A DNA stretch of 33,991 nt from positions 1 through 33,991 of the forward strand of contig SYDY01000105.1 of the NCBI GenBank assembly GCA_005801425.1, in the 5' to 3' direction. A model generated the notes under the pieces. That model was not told where the DNA came from, made no database searches, and saw only the letters and a program-made list of their open reading frames with translations. Positions within the stretch are counted from its first letter, which is position 1, and each line of letters begins with the position of its first letter. Shown piece after piece: positions 24,556-31,491 of this stretch. Both the position numbers and the translations under genes were made by a program. The DNA is from Bdellovibrionales bacterium (GTDB lineage: Bacteria; Myxococcota; XYA12-FULL-58-9; SYDY01).

Positions 24556-25914
24556 TCAGGCCATCTTTGCAATCGTCTTCCCATATTCTGCCTCAAGACG
24601 CATGGGGATCTCTTCTTCGTTCACCACGACATATCCCATGGATTGCTGAACGAGATTTTGCTCAATCGATAACCCTAAACTCTTTTGCTCGCGCATCGGC
24701 ACGGTAAGATGGCACCACAATGCACCATTGCCAGTTGCACTCGCATCATCAAGTGCGCGCAACATATCAACAGGAGCACAGAAGCGAATAAACATTTGCC
24801 GTACGCGTTCCTGGTAGCCCTCACGTCGAGCCACCGAGAGTTCTAGTTCACCGCCAAAGAAATGTCTGGCTACCCCATCCGTCGTGGGTCGCATCGCTGG
24901 GTCAGGATGCATCATCGCTGGCAGGATCGCAGCAAGCAGACCAAAATTCGCATCGTGCTGTGGAACTGAAGGATCGGGTGAAATCCAATGTGCGACGGTT
25001 TTGTCGTAAAATGCGGTGCCTAGCGGATCACGCTTCGCCAAAATGTGCGAACGTTCATTGAATAGATCCCTATCCGATATTCCTATAAAAATACCGATAT
25101 CCCATACGGGAACACCGGGGAAATCCTCCATGAGGCTGCATCGTCCTGTCGCCATCTCGTTTGCAAGCAAGCCCAATGCATAGACATCAATTTCGGGTCT
25201 CACCTGATCCAAGGCAACAGGAACAGGCCCTGCTGAAAAACACTCAGGTGCCATAAATGGGGCTGTTCCAATGGCAAAGCGCCCGTGTTCACCCGCATAA
25301 TGCGCGGCACCCATATCACCCACCTTGATCGCCCCACGGGGGGTGACAAAGCAGTTCTCCGGTTTAAGATCGCAATGAACGATCCCTTGGCGATGCAAGT
25401 ATGCAGCCGCATTCACGATAGGACACACGATCGCCATCGTGTCATCAAAATGAAGGAATTGGTTAGGGATCCACCACTCGGTGCCGGAATTCACTCTTCT
25501 CTCAGCGAATGCAAACAGCTCAAACATCCCGATGTGCTCGGAAGGATAAATACTGCTGAGTAGACCGTACCGACCCAATTGCCACTGTGTCGGCAATGCA
25601 AGCTCAGGTGGACATTCAGAGGTTCGTAATTTTTTGCAAAGCGCAATTTCCTGGGCCGCCCCAGGCAGATGATCCAACGCACCTCCCAGTTGCTGGCTGC
25701 GTACAAGGCTTAACCGGCCTGTACGCGTATCTTGTCCCACACTCACCGTGCAGACGCTTCCCGCAGCAAGCCAATGATAATTAATCACACCATCGGGCAA
25801 ACGCGTGCCAATACGTTCTACAAGGCCTTCACACAGGGTTGGTGCAACAACAGCACCACCCGTCGCCCCGCCACCAGCAGCGCCAGTTTGATCTGTAATT
25901 TTTATATTGGTCAT
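24556..25914 (-). CDS. Kinase-fold protein, probable pseudokinase (tandem copy 2)
   Basis: 452 aa, paralogue of the gene just downstream (about 24 bp away). A Gly/Ala-rich lead (11-25) is followed by a degenerate glycine loop (LAAGSVCTV, 49-57), Arg72 where the beta-3 Lys is expected (SLVRSQ), Glu89 of helix C, catalytic loop HCDLKPEN (180-187) with Asp182 and Asn187, DMG at 200-202 in place of DFG, MAPE for the APE motif, and DVYALG for helix F. The tail from GELELSVARREG matches the tail of the neighbour in position and pattern (a Trp-Cys pair, DWCDLTWP there and LWCHLTVP here). ATG 25914 has only a weak ribosome-binding site. No membrane segment or signal peptide. Divergent from ccmF. Confidence 0.84.
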   Translation of the reverse strand: MTNIKITDQTGAAGGGATGGAVVAPTLCEGLVERIGTRLPDGVINYHWLAAGSVCTVSVGQDTRTGRLSLVRSQQLGGALDHLPGAAQEIALCKKLRTSECPPELALPTQWQLGRYGLLSSIYPSEHIGMFELFAFAERRVNSGTEWWIPNQFLHFDDTMAIVCPIVNAAAYLHRQGIVHCDLKPENCFVTPRGAIKVGDMGAAHYAGEHGRFAIGTAPFMAPECFSAGPVPVALDQVRPEIDVYALGLLANEMATGRCSLMEDFPGVPVWDIGIFIGISDRDLFNERSHILAKRDPLGTAFYDKTVAHWISPDPSVPQHDANFGLLAAILPAMMHPDPAMRPTTDGVARHFFGGELELSVARREGYQERVRQMFIRFCAPVDMLRALDDASATGNGALWCHLTVPMREQKSLGLSIEQNLVQQSMGYVVVNEEEIPMRLEAEYGKTIAKMA

Positions 25915-26099
25915 TCTATGGTCCCATAAATCGTAGGATAGGATTCATATCGGCATTTCATAAAACATGTTGCGTGATGAAGCCAAACTAAGACTTGGCG
26001 AGCTTTTTAAGAGACAAATACGACAAAAGCCTACATCTGATAATTCCTGTAAACTCACGACTTCTAAAAGGTCAGGGCCGCGTGCTAGATCAACGCCCC
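25915..26099. other. 185-bp divergent gap between kinase-like gene and ccmF
   Basis: The gap must carry promoters for both sides. GATAAT at 26039-26044 is a plausible -10 for ccmF, without a clear -35. GCCAA (25982-25986) and TTGGC (25995-25999) form a short inverted repeat. An open frame runs through from 25995 into ccmF, but its translation is hydrophilic and unlike the start of CcmF, so I leave it out of the gene. Confidence 0.4.
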
Positions 26100-28070
26100 A
26101 TGCTTTCTTTGCTAGGTCATACCTTTGTACTTCTGGCCATTGCCGCATCGGGCTTTGGTGCTGTCGCTGGGCTTATGGCCGCGCGGCATCATAACCCAAG
26201 CCTCCATCATACCGCACGGCGTGCTGCCTATGCATTTGCAGCATGCACATGGCTTGCCAACCTCACCATGATCACAGCGCTTCTTCGTCACGATTTTTCG
26301 GTGGCCTATGTGGCACAAGTAGGAAGCCTGAGCACCCCCACGTGGATCACGATTGTGTCGTTGTGGTCATCCCTTGAAGGATCTATTTTATTCTGGACTG
26401 CCATCGCGGGCCTTTACGTCGTTTTGCTTGCAAGGGCCACCAGGAGCAAAGACACCGCACTTGCAGGCTACGCCATTACCGTTGCGCTTTTGGTGTCAGC
26501 ATTTTTTACGATCCTCGTGGCAGGACCTGCCGATCCGTTTAGAGCCCTCTCACCCATCCCAACAGACGGCCCAGGACCCAATCCACTGCTCCAAAATCAT
26601 ATCCTCATGGCCATCCATCCACCCATGCTTTACCTTGGCTATGTCGGCATGATGGTGCCCTTTGCCATGGCCATCGCGGCATTGCTGCGCGGTTCACTGC
26701 CGCCCGCGTGGAACAAAGTCATGCGACGTTTGATGTTGATCCCATGGACATTTCTTTCGATCGGCATCGTGCTCGGCGGTTGGTGGGCCTACGAAGTCCT
26801 TGGTTGGGGTGGTTATTGGGCGTGGGATCCTGTGGAAAATGCATCGTTCATGCCATGGCTTGCGGCCACAGGATACATTCATTCAAGCATCGTCCAAGAA
26901 CATCGGGGTCAGTTGCGCACGTGGACTTTGTCGTTGATCATCAGCACATTTTTGCTCACCATTTTGGGTACGTTCATGACCCGAAGCGGTGTGTTTAATT
27001 CAGTGCATTCATTTACCCAGTCGCCCATCGGACCTGTGTTTCTTGGATTTCTTGCGCTGTGCACCCTTGTGAGTGTGATTTTAATCGCAGGCCGATCACA
27101 CCTCCTCGAAGTACCCCAAACACCCTTTGTATTGGCGAGCCGTGAAACAGCGTTTCTTTTCAACAATTTGTTGCTCGTGGTGTTCACCATCACGGTACTC
27201 ATCGGCACCGTATTTCCTTTGCTTGCCGAAGCCATCCAAGGCGTCAAGTTGAGCGTGGGCGAGCCCTACTTTGATCGCATGGCCGCACCCATCACCATGA
27301 TGCTTGTATTCCTCATGGGCGTGGGCCCTTCGCTGCCGTGGGGTGAATCCAAACGCAATGTGTTCATCCACCGCATGCGCATTCCCACCGCCGCTGCCAT
27401 TGCTGCCGCAACGACATGTTTTGTAAGCGGCGTACGTTCGGCCACTGCAACGCTATCCTTTGCACTGATCGCCTTTGCGTTTGCCGTCACTGTACGCGAA
27501 CTCATCACGCCGTTTATTGAACGACGTCAACGCAAACAAGAAGCATGGGCCAATGCGCTTACCAGCATGTTGTACGGGCACAGCAGACGCGTGGGAGGAT
27601 ACATCGTCCATTTGGGTGTCTTGCTAATTGCTGTAGGTGTTACGTCATCCCACGCTTTTCGCGAAAGTACCGAAGGAAGCCTTAAAACAGGCGATGTGCT
27701 CACCATTGCGCCATTTACATTTCGCTACGTCGAATCCAACACCAAACAAGAAACTCATCGCTTTTCGTTGGGAACCACGATTGATGTTTCTTATACGGAG
27801 GGTGGCAAGCACATCACCACCCTCACGCCCAAACTCAACTTTTATCCAACACAACGCGAACCCGTGGGAACCCCTGCAGTTTTCACCCACCATGGACGTG
27901 ATTTGTACGTGAGTTTGATGGCCGTGGAAAATGAAGGCCAGCGCGTTTCGTTGCGAATTTTTGTGATCCCCATGGTATCCATGATCTGGTGGGCACTGCC
28001 GTTTTTTGTATTGGGTTCACTCATTGCCATGTGGCCACGGAACAAACGAGAAAATGATGAACTGGCGTAA
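26100..28070 (+). CDS. ccmF: Cytochrome c haem lyase subunit CcmF
   Basis: 656 aa, about 14-15 membrane segments. With CcmH/CcmI it attaches haem to apocytochrome c on the periplasmic side (System I). The WWD haem-handling motif is present as WGGYWAWDPVENASFMPWL, preceded by WTFLSIGIVLGGWWAYEVLGW. The C-terminal part holds a large periplasmic loop (FRYVESNTKQETHRF) before the last helix. ATG 26100 gives MLSLLGHTFVLLAIAA, matching the family start; GTG 26082 with AGGG upstream would add six residues. It leads ccmF-G-H-I, with a 17-bp overlap to ccmG. Confidence 0.95.
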   Translation: MLSLLGHTFVLLAIAASGFGAVAGLMAARHHNPSLHHTARRAAYAFAACTWLANLTMITALLRHDFSVAYVAQVGSLSTPTWITIVSLWSSLEGSILFWTAIAGLYVVLLARATRSKDTALAGYAITVALLVSAFFTILVAGPADPFRALSPIPTDGPGPNPLLQNHILMAIHPPMLYLGYVGMMVPFAMAIAALLRGSLPPAWNKVMRRLMLIPWTFLSIGIVLGGWWAYEVLGWGGYWAWDPVENASFMPWLAATGYIHSSIVQEHRGQLRTWTLSLIISTFLLTILGTFMTRSGVFNSVHSFTQSPIGPVFLGFLALCTLVSVILIAGRSHLLEVPQTPFVLASRETAFLFNNLLLVVFTITVLIGTVFPLLAEAIQGVKLSVGEPYFDRMAAPITMMLVFLMGVGPSLPWGESKRNVFIHRMRIPTAAAIAAATTCFVSGVRSATATLSFALIAFAFAVTVRELITPFIERRQRKQEAWANALTSMLYGHSRRVGGYIVHLGVLLIAVGVTSSHAFRESTEGSLKTGDVLTIAPFTFRYVESNTKQETHRFSLGTTIDVSYTEGGKHITTLTPKLNFYPTQREPVGTPAVFTHHGRDLYVSLMAVENEGQRVSLRIFVIPMVSMIWWALPFFVLGSLIAMWPRNKRENDELA

Positions 28071-28608
28071 AGCAATCCTCGCAGTCGTTTTATTGATCCC
28101 TGCATTTTGGCTTCTTTCGCAAGGCTTTGGCACCGATCCACACGCCATCCCTTTTGTACTCGAAAACAAGCCCGCATCGCCTTTTGTATTGCCCACGCTG
28201 GATGGAAAATCGTTTGACCTCACCGCCCAACGAGGCAAACCCGTGGTGCTTAATTTTTGGTCCACATGGTGTGTCCCGTGCAAAGAAGAATATCCCGTAC
28301 TCAAAAACATGGCAGAACAGCATGGCAAGTCGGTAATATTTGCTGGCATTGTGTACCAAGACACCCCCGAAGCCGCGAAACTTTTTATCGAGAAGTTTCC
28401 ACTGCCCTTTCCACAACTCATCGATGCAGGATCCAAAGTGGCCATGGATCATGGTGTCACGGGTGTCCCCGAAACCCTCTTTATTGATGCCAAAGGCAAT
28501 ATCAGGCGCAAACACAGCGGCGCGCTTACGATTGAAAGCATGCAAGCAGGCCTTGCAGTCATTGCTCTGGATCCCCGCGTTCGCGAGGATGACGGAGGAA
28601 AAAAATGA
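28054..28608 (+). CDS. ccmG: Thiol:disulfide interchange protein CcmG (DsbE), C terminus replaced by a repeat
   Basis: 184 aa. One N-terminal membrane anchor (6-22), then a periplasmic thioredoxin fold with Cys73-x-x-Cys76 (WCVPC) and the cis-Pro loop GVPETLFID. It reduces the apocytochrome c cysteines or haem-bearing partners before haem attachment. ATG 28054 is listed; ATG 28057 is equally possible; both lie within the ccmF end. The last 14 residues, ALDPRVREDDGGKK, come from a dispersed repeat (28567-28595), so the natural C terminus was probably different. The stop overlaps ccmH (ATGA). Confidence 0.94.
   Translation: MMNWRKAILAVVLLIPAFWLLSQGFGTDPHAIPFVLENKPASPFVLPTLDGKSFDLTAQRGKPVVLNFWSTWCVPCKEEYPVLKNMAEQHGKSVIFAGIVYQDTPEAAKLFIEKFPLPFPQLIDAGSKVAMDHGVTGVPETLFIDAKGNIRRKHSGALTIESMQAGLAVIALDPRVREDDGGKK
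28567..28595. repeat. Dispersed palindromic repeat of the WIPAFAGMT type in the 3' end of ccmG
   Basis: The core CGCGTTCGCG sits in an imperfect palindrome with outer arms ATCC and GGAT. One frame reads LDPRVREDD, another WIPAFARMT, the well-known translation products of a dispersed repeat found in many proteobacterial genomes. No second copy was noticed in this window. Confidence 0.65.
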
Positions 28609-28955
28609 ACATATTGCTGTTACTCTTGGCACTTTTTTCTACCCCCCTAGAACTTGAAAACGAAGCCCGCGCTCAAGCCATCGGTGGCTTGTTGCGCTGT
28701 CCTGTGTGCCAAGGGATGCCCATCGCCGAATCGCCTGCACCCATGGCCCGCGACATGATGGGTCAAGTGCGAACCATGGTGCAGGAAAAAAAATCCGACG
28801 AAGCCATCATCACCTATTTTACGGATCGATACGGAGATTGGGTGCGACTTGCGCCTAAAAAAGAGGGCTTTACGCTCTGGGTATGGATATTACCCCCCCT
28901 TATGGCCCTCGTGGCATTGGCAATTTTTTGGAGGCGTGTAAAGTGGAGCCCATGA
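28605..28955 (+). CDS. ccmH: Cytochrome c biogenesis protein CcmH (thiol-redox subunit)
   Basis: 116 aa. A short signal-like N-terminal hydrophobic stretch is followed by the haem-lyase redox motif LRCPVCQ (30-36, Cys32 and Cys35), helix ARDMMGQVRTMVQEKKSDEAII, YFTDRYGDWVRLAP, and a C-terminal membrane anchor (about 90-108). It handles the thiols of the CXXCH haem-binding site together with CcmG. Length and layout are typical of short CcmH (CcmL). ATG overlaps the ccmG stop; its stop overlaps ccmI. Confidence 0.95.
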   Translation: MNILLLLLALFSTPLELENEARAQAIGGLLRCPVCQGMPIAESPAPMARDMMGQVRTMVQEKKSDEAIITYFTDRYGDWVRLAPKKEGFTLWVWILPPLMALVALAIFWRRVKWSP

Positions 28956-29632
28956 ACATCAACCTACCCGATTGGGCCATTGCCCTTATTGTCCTTACCG
29001 CCGGCGCATTGATTGCCCTGCTGGTTCTTAAACCCAAAAGCAGTGAGGCCTCGGCCGCGCAAGCGGGCATCAAACGCGCGCAATGGATAGGTGCCGCGTG
29101 GGGTGGGGGTGTGGTCGGTATTTTGGCGTTGATCATCTCGGGATTGCCCAGCACAAAGCCAGCACAAGAAATGCCACAAGGTCATCCGCCGACAACACAA
29201 GAGCAAGGCGATCCTGAAATTCCTCTATTGCTTGAAACGCTTAAAACCAATCCATCCGATACAAATGCCTTGGCCAAGCTTTCGCACAAATTATTGCGCG
29301 CCATGCAAATCCAAGAAGCCAAAGCCATCAACGATAAATTGCTCTCCGTGGATGCAAAACACATTGAAGGGCGTATTCACGCGGCTGTGATCCAAACCGC
29401 AAGCGGCGAGCAGGCCCTAGGCATTACAGCACTTGATGGATTGCTCAAAGAAAACCCCACCGCCGCCGAAGGATGGTTTTTTCGAGGGATGCTCGCCATG
29501 CAAAATGGGGACAATGCGATCATGCGCACAAGTTTTGAAAACTTTGTGAAATATGCCGAAGAGGGGCCGCTCAAAACACGCATTGCCGGGATGCTCCAAA
29601 ACATGCCTACGGGCGGTCCTGCGGCGAAATAG
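28952..29632 (+). CDS. ccmI: Cytochrome c biogenesis protein CcmI (TPR protein)
   Basis: 226 aa. Two membrane helices (about 8-26 and 44-64), then a Pro/Gln linker and a periplasmic TPR-like region (about 90-215: LAKLSHKLLRAMQIQEA, ALDGLLKENPTAAEGWFFRGM). Known CcmI presents apocytochrome c to the haem lyase. The ATG at 28952 overlaps the ccmH stop, with GGAG 3 nt upstream. It is on the short side for fused CcmH/CycH proteins, in line with the separate ccmH here. Confidence 0.9.
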   Translation: MNINLPDWAIALIVLTAGALIALLVLKPKSSEASAAQAGIKRAQWIGAAWGGGVVGILALIISGLPSTKPAQEMPQGHPPTTQEQGDPEIPLLLETLKTNPSDTNALAKLSHKLLRAMQIQEAKAINDKLLSVDAKHIEGRIHAAVIQTASGEQALGITALDGLLKENPTAAEGWFFRGMLAMQNGDNAIMRTSFENFVKYAEEGPLKTRIAGMLQNMPTGGPAAK

Positions 29633-29703
29633 CGCCCGCAAAACACCCACATAGACCCACACTCGTTCTGCATAAATTTCAAAAACAACTCCGGAAATAA
29701 AAG

Positions 29704-29725
29704 CATAAGGCAGATACACCTTATG
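29704..29725 (+). promoter_or_regulatory. Hairpin immediately before the 29727 start codon
   Basis: CATAAGG (29704-29710) and CCTTATG (29719-29725) form a perfect 7-bp stem with an 8-nt loop, one base before the ATG. The only ribosome-binding-site-like AGG (29708-29710) is inside the 5' arm, so the structure would hide the start site. It could instead be an operator. Confidence 0.45.
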
Positions 29726-29726
29726 T

Positions 29727-31316
29727 ATGTCAACGACTGAGAGGCTTCGCGACTGTCCTCAAGCGGCATTTGCCTACTGCCTCAGTTTCTTCCGCGCGAC
29801 ACCTCCATCCACATCGGACAAATCAACAAACACAGACACCTACATCAATCCCACTCAAGAACACATAATAACAACACAGCCTATGAATTTGTCCACGTCT
29901 CACCATTCGTCGTTCAGCAAACCCACAGATGCAAGCAAGAAAAAGAAGGACCTCGTTGTTCAGGCAAAACCACCCTCGATCCCCGCCCCATTAGAAAGCA
30001 ACACAGCGACCTTGCGACGCAGGAAACATGCAGCGTCTGCCACTGAACTCCTCGTGCTCGAGAGCAGATTTCAAAAATTAGACATTCCAGCGCAGGCACC
30101 TTCAGTTTCATCCTCAGCTGCAACCTCCTCAAGCCATTCGGAGCGATCATCAGAGCGCAGCTCCGCTGAAGACCTATTTTCAAGCCAAGATTCATTAAGC
30201 AGCATTTCGCCCAATCCATTGCCCAAGAAACCCAGCAAGAACAGTCTCAGGCATCAAAAAAAAGTAGAAGCACGGCATGAAAGGATAGATCAAGAGCGCA
30301 TGGCTGCAACCCTACGGCGTGAAGCAGAGGAAACAATGCGCCGCTCGCCTGTGATTCGGATCCCCACACTGGCAGAAGCATGCGAGATAGGAAGCTGCCT
30401 CCAAACAGCATTAAAAACACTCTCAACAAATTCTTTTTTGTATATGCGGGTCGTGGAAATACTTGGCGAGAAAGAAAGAAGTGCAACACCCGATGGAAGA
30501 CGAGAAATAAGGAGAATCAAGAGAGATCTTGCCAATGTGATGCTAGCCGGAGAAACGACCCTCTATGAAAAAACGCTTGGATTTGTAGAAATTGACGGTC
30601 GGATTTACGTTTCAATTTCAGGCGATGACTATGGGAATGCACGATTCGCAAAACACGTCATAGCCATCGCAACCATTGCCGCACGAGAATCGGGGATCCT
30701 GCCAGACAATGTCGAACTCGCAACCGGCGCTTCAGGGCATGGCTTATGGGAAAGCATGGGCATCAGCGAGAGCGAGGGACTGGATCCAGGCAAAATATCT
30801 CCCACCGTATTCAACGCGATACTGAGTAATCTTGGGGGTGCGCAGAAAGAAGTCGTTGCATACTTTCAACAAGAAGCCCAACAATCACGCGCAGAGCCCC
30901 ATGTACTCGCCGCAATCGAGATATTAAGTGATCCTAAAAATAGCTGGGAAAGTATCAGCTTCGAACAAAAGACAGGCATTGCTAAATATCTTATCAATCA
31001 ACGTCAATGCGCAGAACGCTCCCTTGTGCAATTGGGTGCGGCAGAAGTCATAACCATATCCAGAGGCAAACATATCAAAACCTGTTTTTGTTGCAAAGCA
31101 CTCGAGCCCTTGTATGTTTACGTGGCTCGGGAAGCGCAAAGATCCACCATGTGGGAACGCAGTTACCGTATCGACTCCAGTATCCCGATCCCCGCTGACG
31201 CACATTTTTCCGCACTCGTTGCGCCGCACACTCCCCCACTGGAGTATCGACGTTCGCCCTTCACCCCGCCTGAATTGCGAAGACAACAGAGTGTAACGGT
31301 TGAAGTGACGACTTAG
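29727..31316 (+). CDS. Unrecognised protein with a candidate zinc deaminase site
   Basis: 529 aa. Residues 1-190 are Ser/Thr/Pro/Lys-rich and probably disordered (for example SSSHSERSSERSS). A folded part follows from about 205. Near its end lie Cys428-Ala-Glu430 (QCAERSL) and, after 22 residues, Cys453-Phe-Cys-Cys456 (KTCFCC). A CAE or HAE plus CxxC pair at this spacing is the zinc and catalytic-Glu signature of the cytidine-deaminase superfamily, with EVITISRGKH in between as the expected strand. The Pro before CxxC found in many families is Thr here. Families such as DYW or OTT_1508-like deaminases share the looser form; exact membership is not claimed. No signal peptide or membrane span. 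A long disordered lead plus enzyme-like tail suits an effector or toxin (inference). The ATG at 29727 is the first in frame; ATG 29883 is possible. It stands alone between ccmI and sucA. Confidence 0.75.
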   Translation: MSTTERLRDCPQAAFAYCLSFFRATPPSTSDKSTNTDTYINPTQEHIITTQPMNLSTSHHSSFSKPTDASKKKKDLVVQAKPPSIPAPLESNTATLRRRKHAASATELLVLESRFQKLDIPAQAPSVSSSAATSSSHSERSSERSSAEDLFSSQDSLSSISPNPLPKKPSKNSLRHQKKVEARHERIDQERMAATLRREAEETMRRSPVIRIPTLAEACEIGSCLQTALKTLSTNSFLYMRVVEILGEKERSATPDGRREIRRIKRDLANVMLAGETTLYEKTLGFVEIDGRIYVSISGDDYGNARFAKHVIAIATIAARESGILPDNVELATGASGHGLWESMGISESEGLDPGKISPTVFNAILSNLGGAQKEVVAYFQQEAQQSRAEPHVLAAIEILSDPKNSWESISFEQKTGIAKYLINQRQCAERSLVQLGAAEVITISRGKHIKTCFCCKALEPLYVYVAREAQRSTMWERSYRIDSSIPIPADAHFSALVAPHTPPLEYRRSPFTPPELRRQQSVTVEVTT

Positions 31317-31413
31317 AGCCCTTGTCGTTTGTCACATAAGCATTTTGAAAATTACAGCCCAAAGTATCCCACCCGTGCAGAAATAGATCCCAAAACCCTT
31401 TAAGGACGCAGCA

Positions 31414-31467
31414 TGATATACTACTATAGGTCCCCTCACGATCACTGACACCCGGGAAAGCCTGGGT
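31414..31467 (+). promoter_or_regulatory. Putative sucA promoter and leader stem-loop
   Basis: TGATATACT at 31414-31422 is an extended -10 element (TGn plus TATACT); no -35 match is evident. Downstream, ACCCGGG (31450-31456) pairs with CCTGGGT (31461-31467) over a 4-nt loop with one G-U pair, 24 nt before the ATG, giving the transcript a structured leader. The rest of the 175-bp gap after the preceding gene shows nothing clear. Confidence 0.4.
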
Positions 31468-31491
31468 TTCACATGGGAATTGAGCCAAATC

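Noticed and set aside
25995-26099. N-terminal extension of CcmF
   Set aside because: The extra 35 residues are hydrophilic and unlike the start of CcmF; the family-like start is at 26100.
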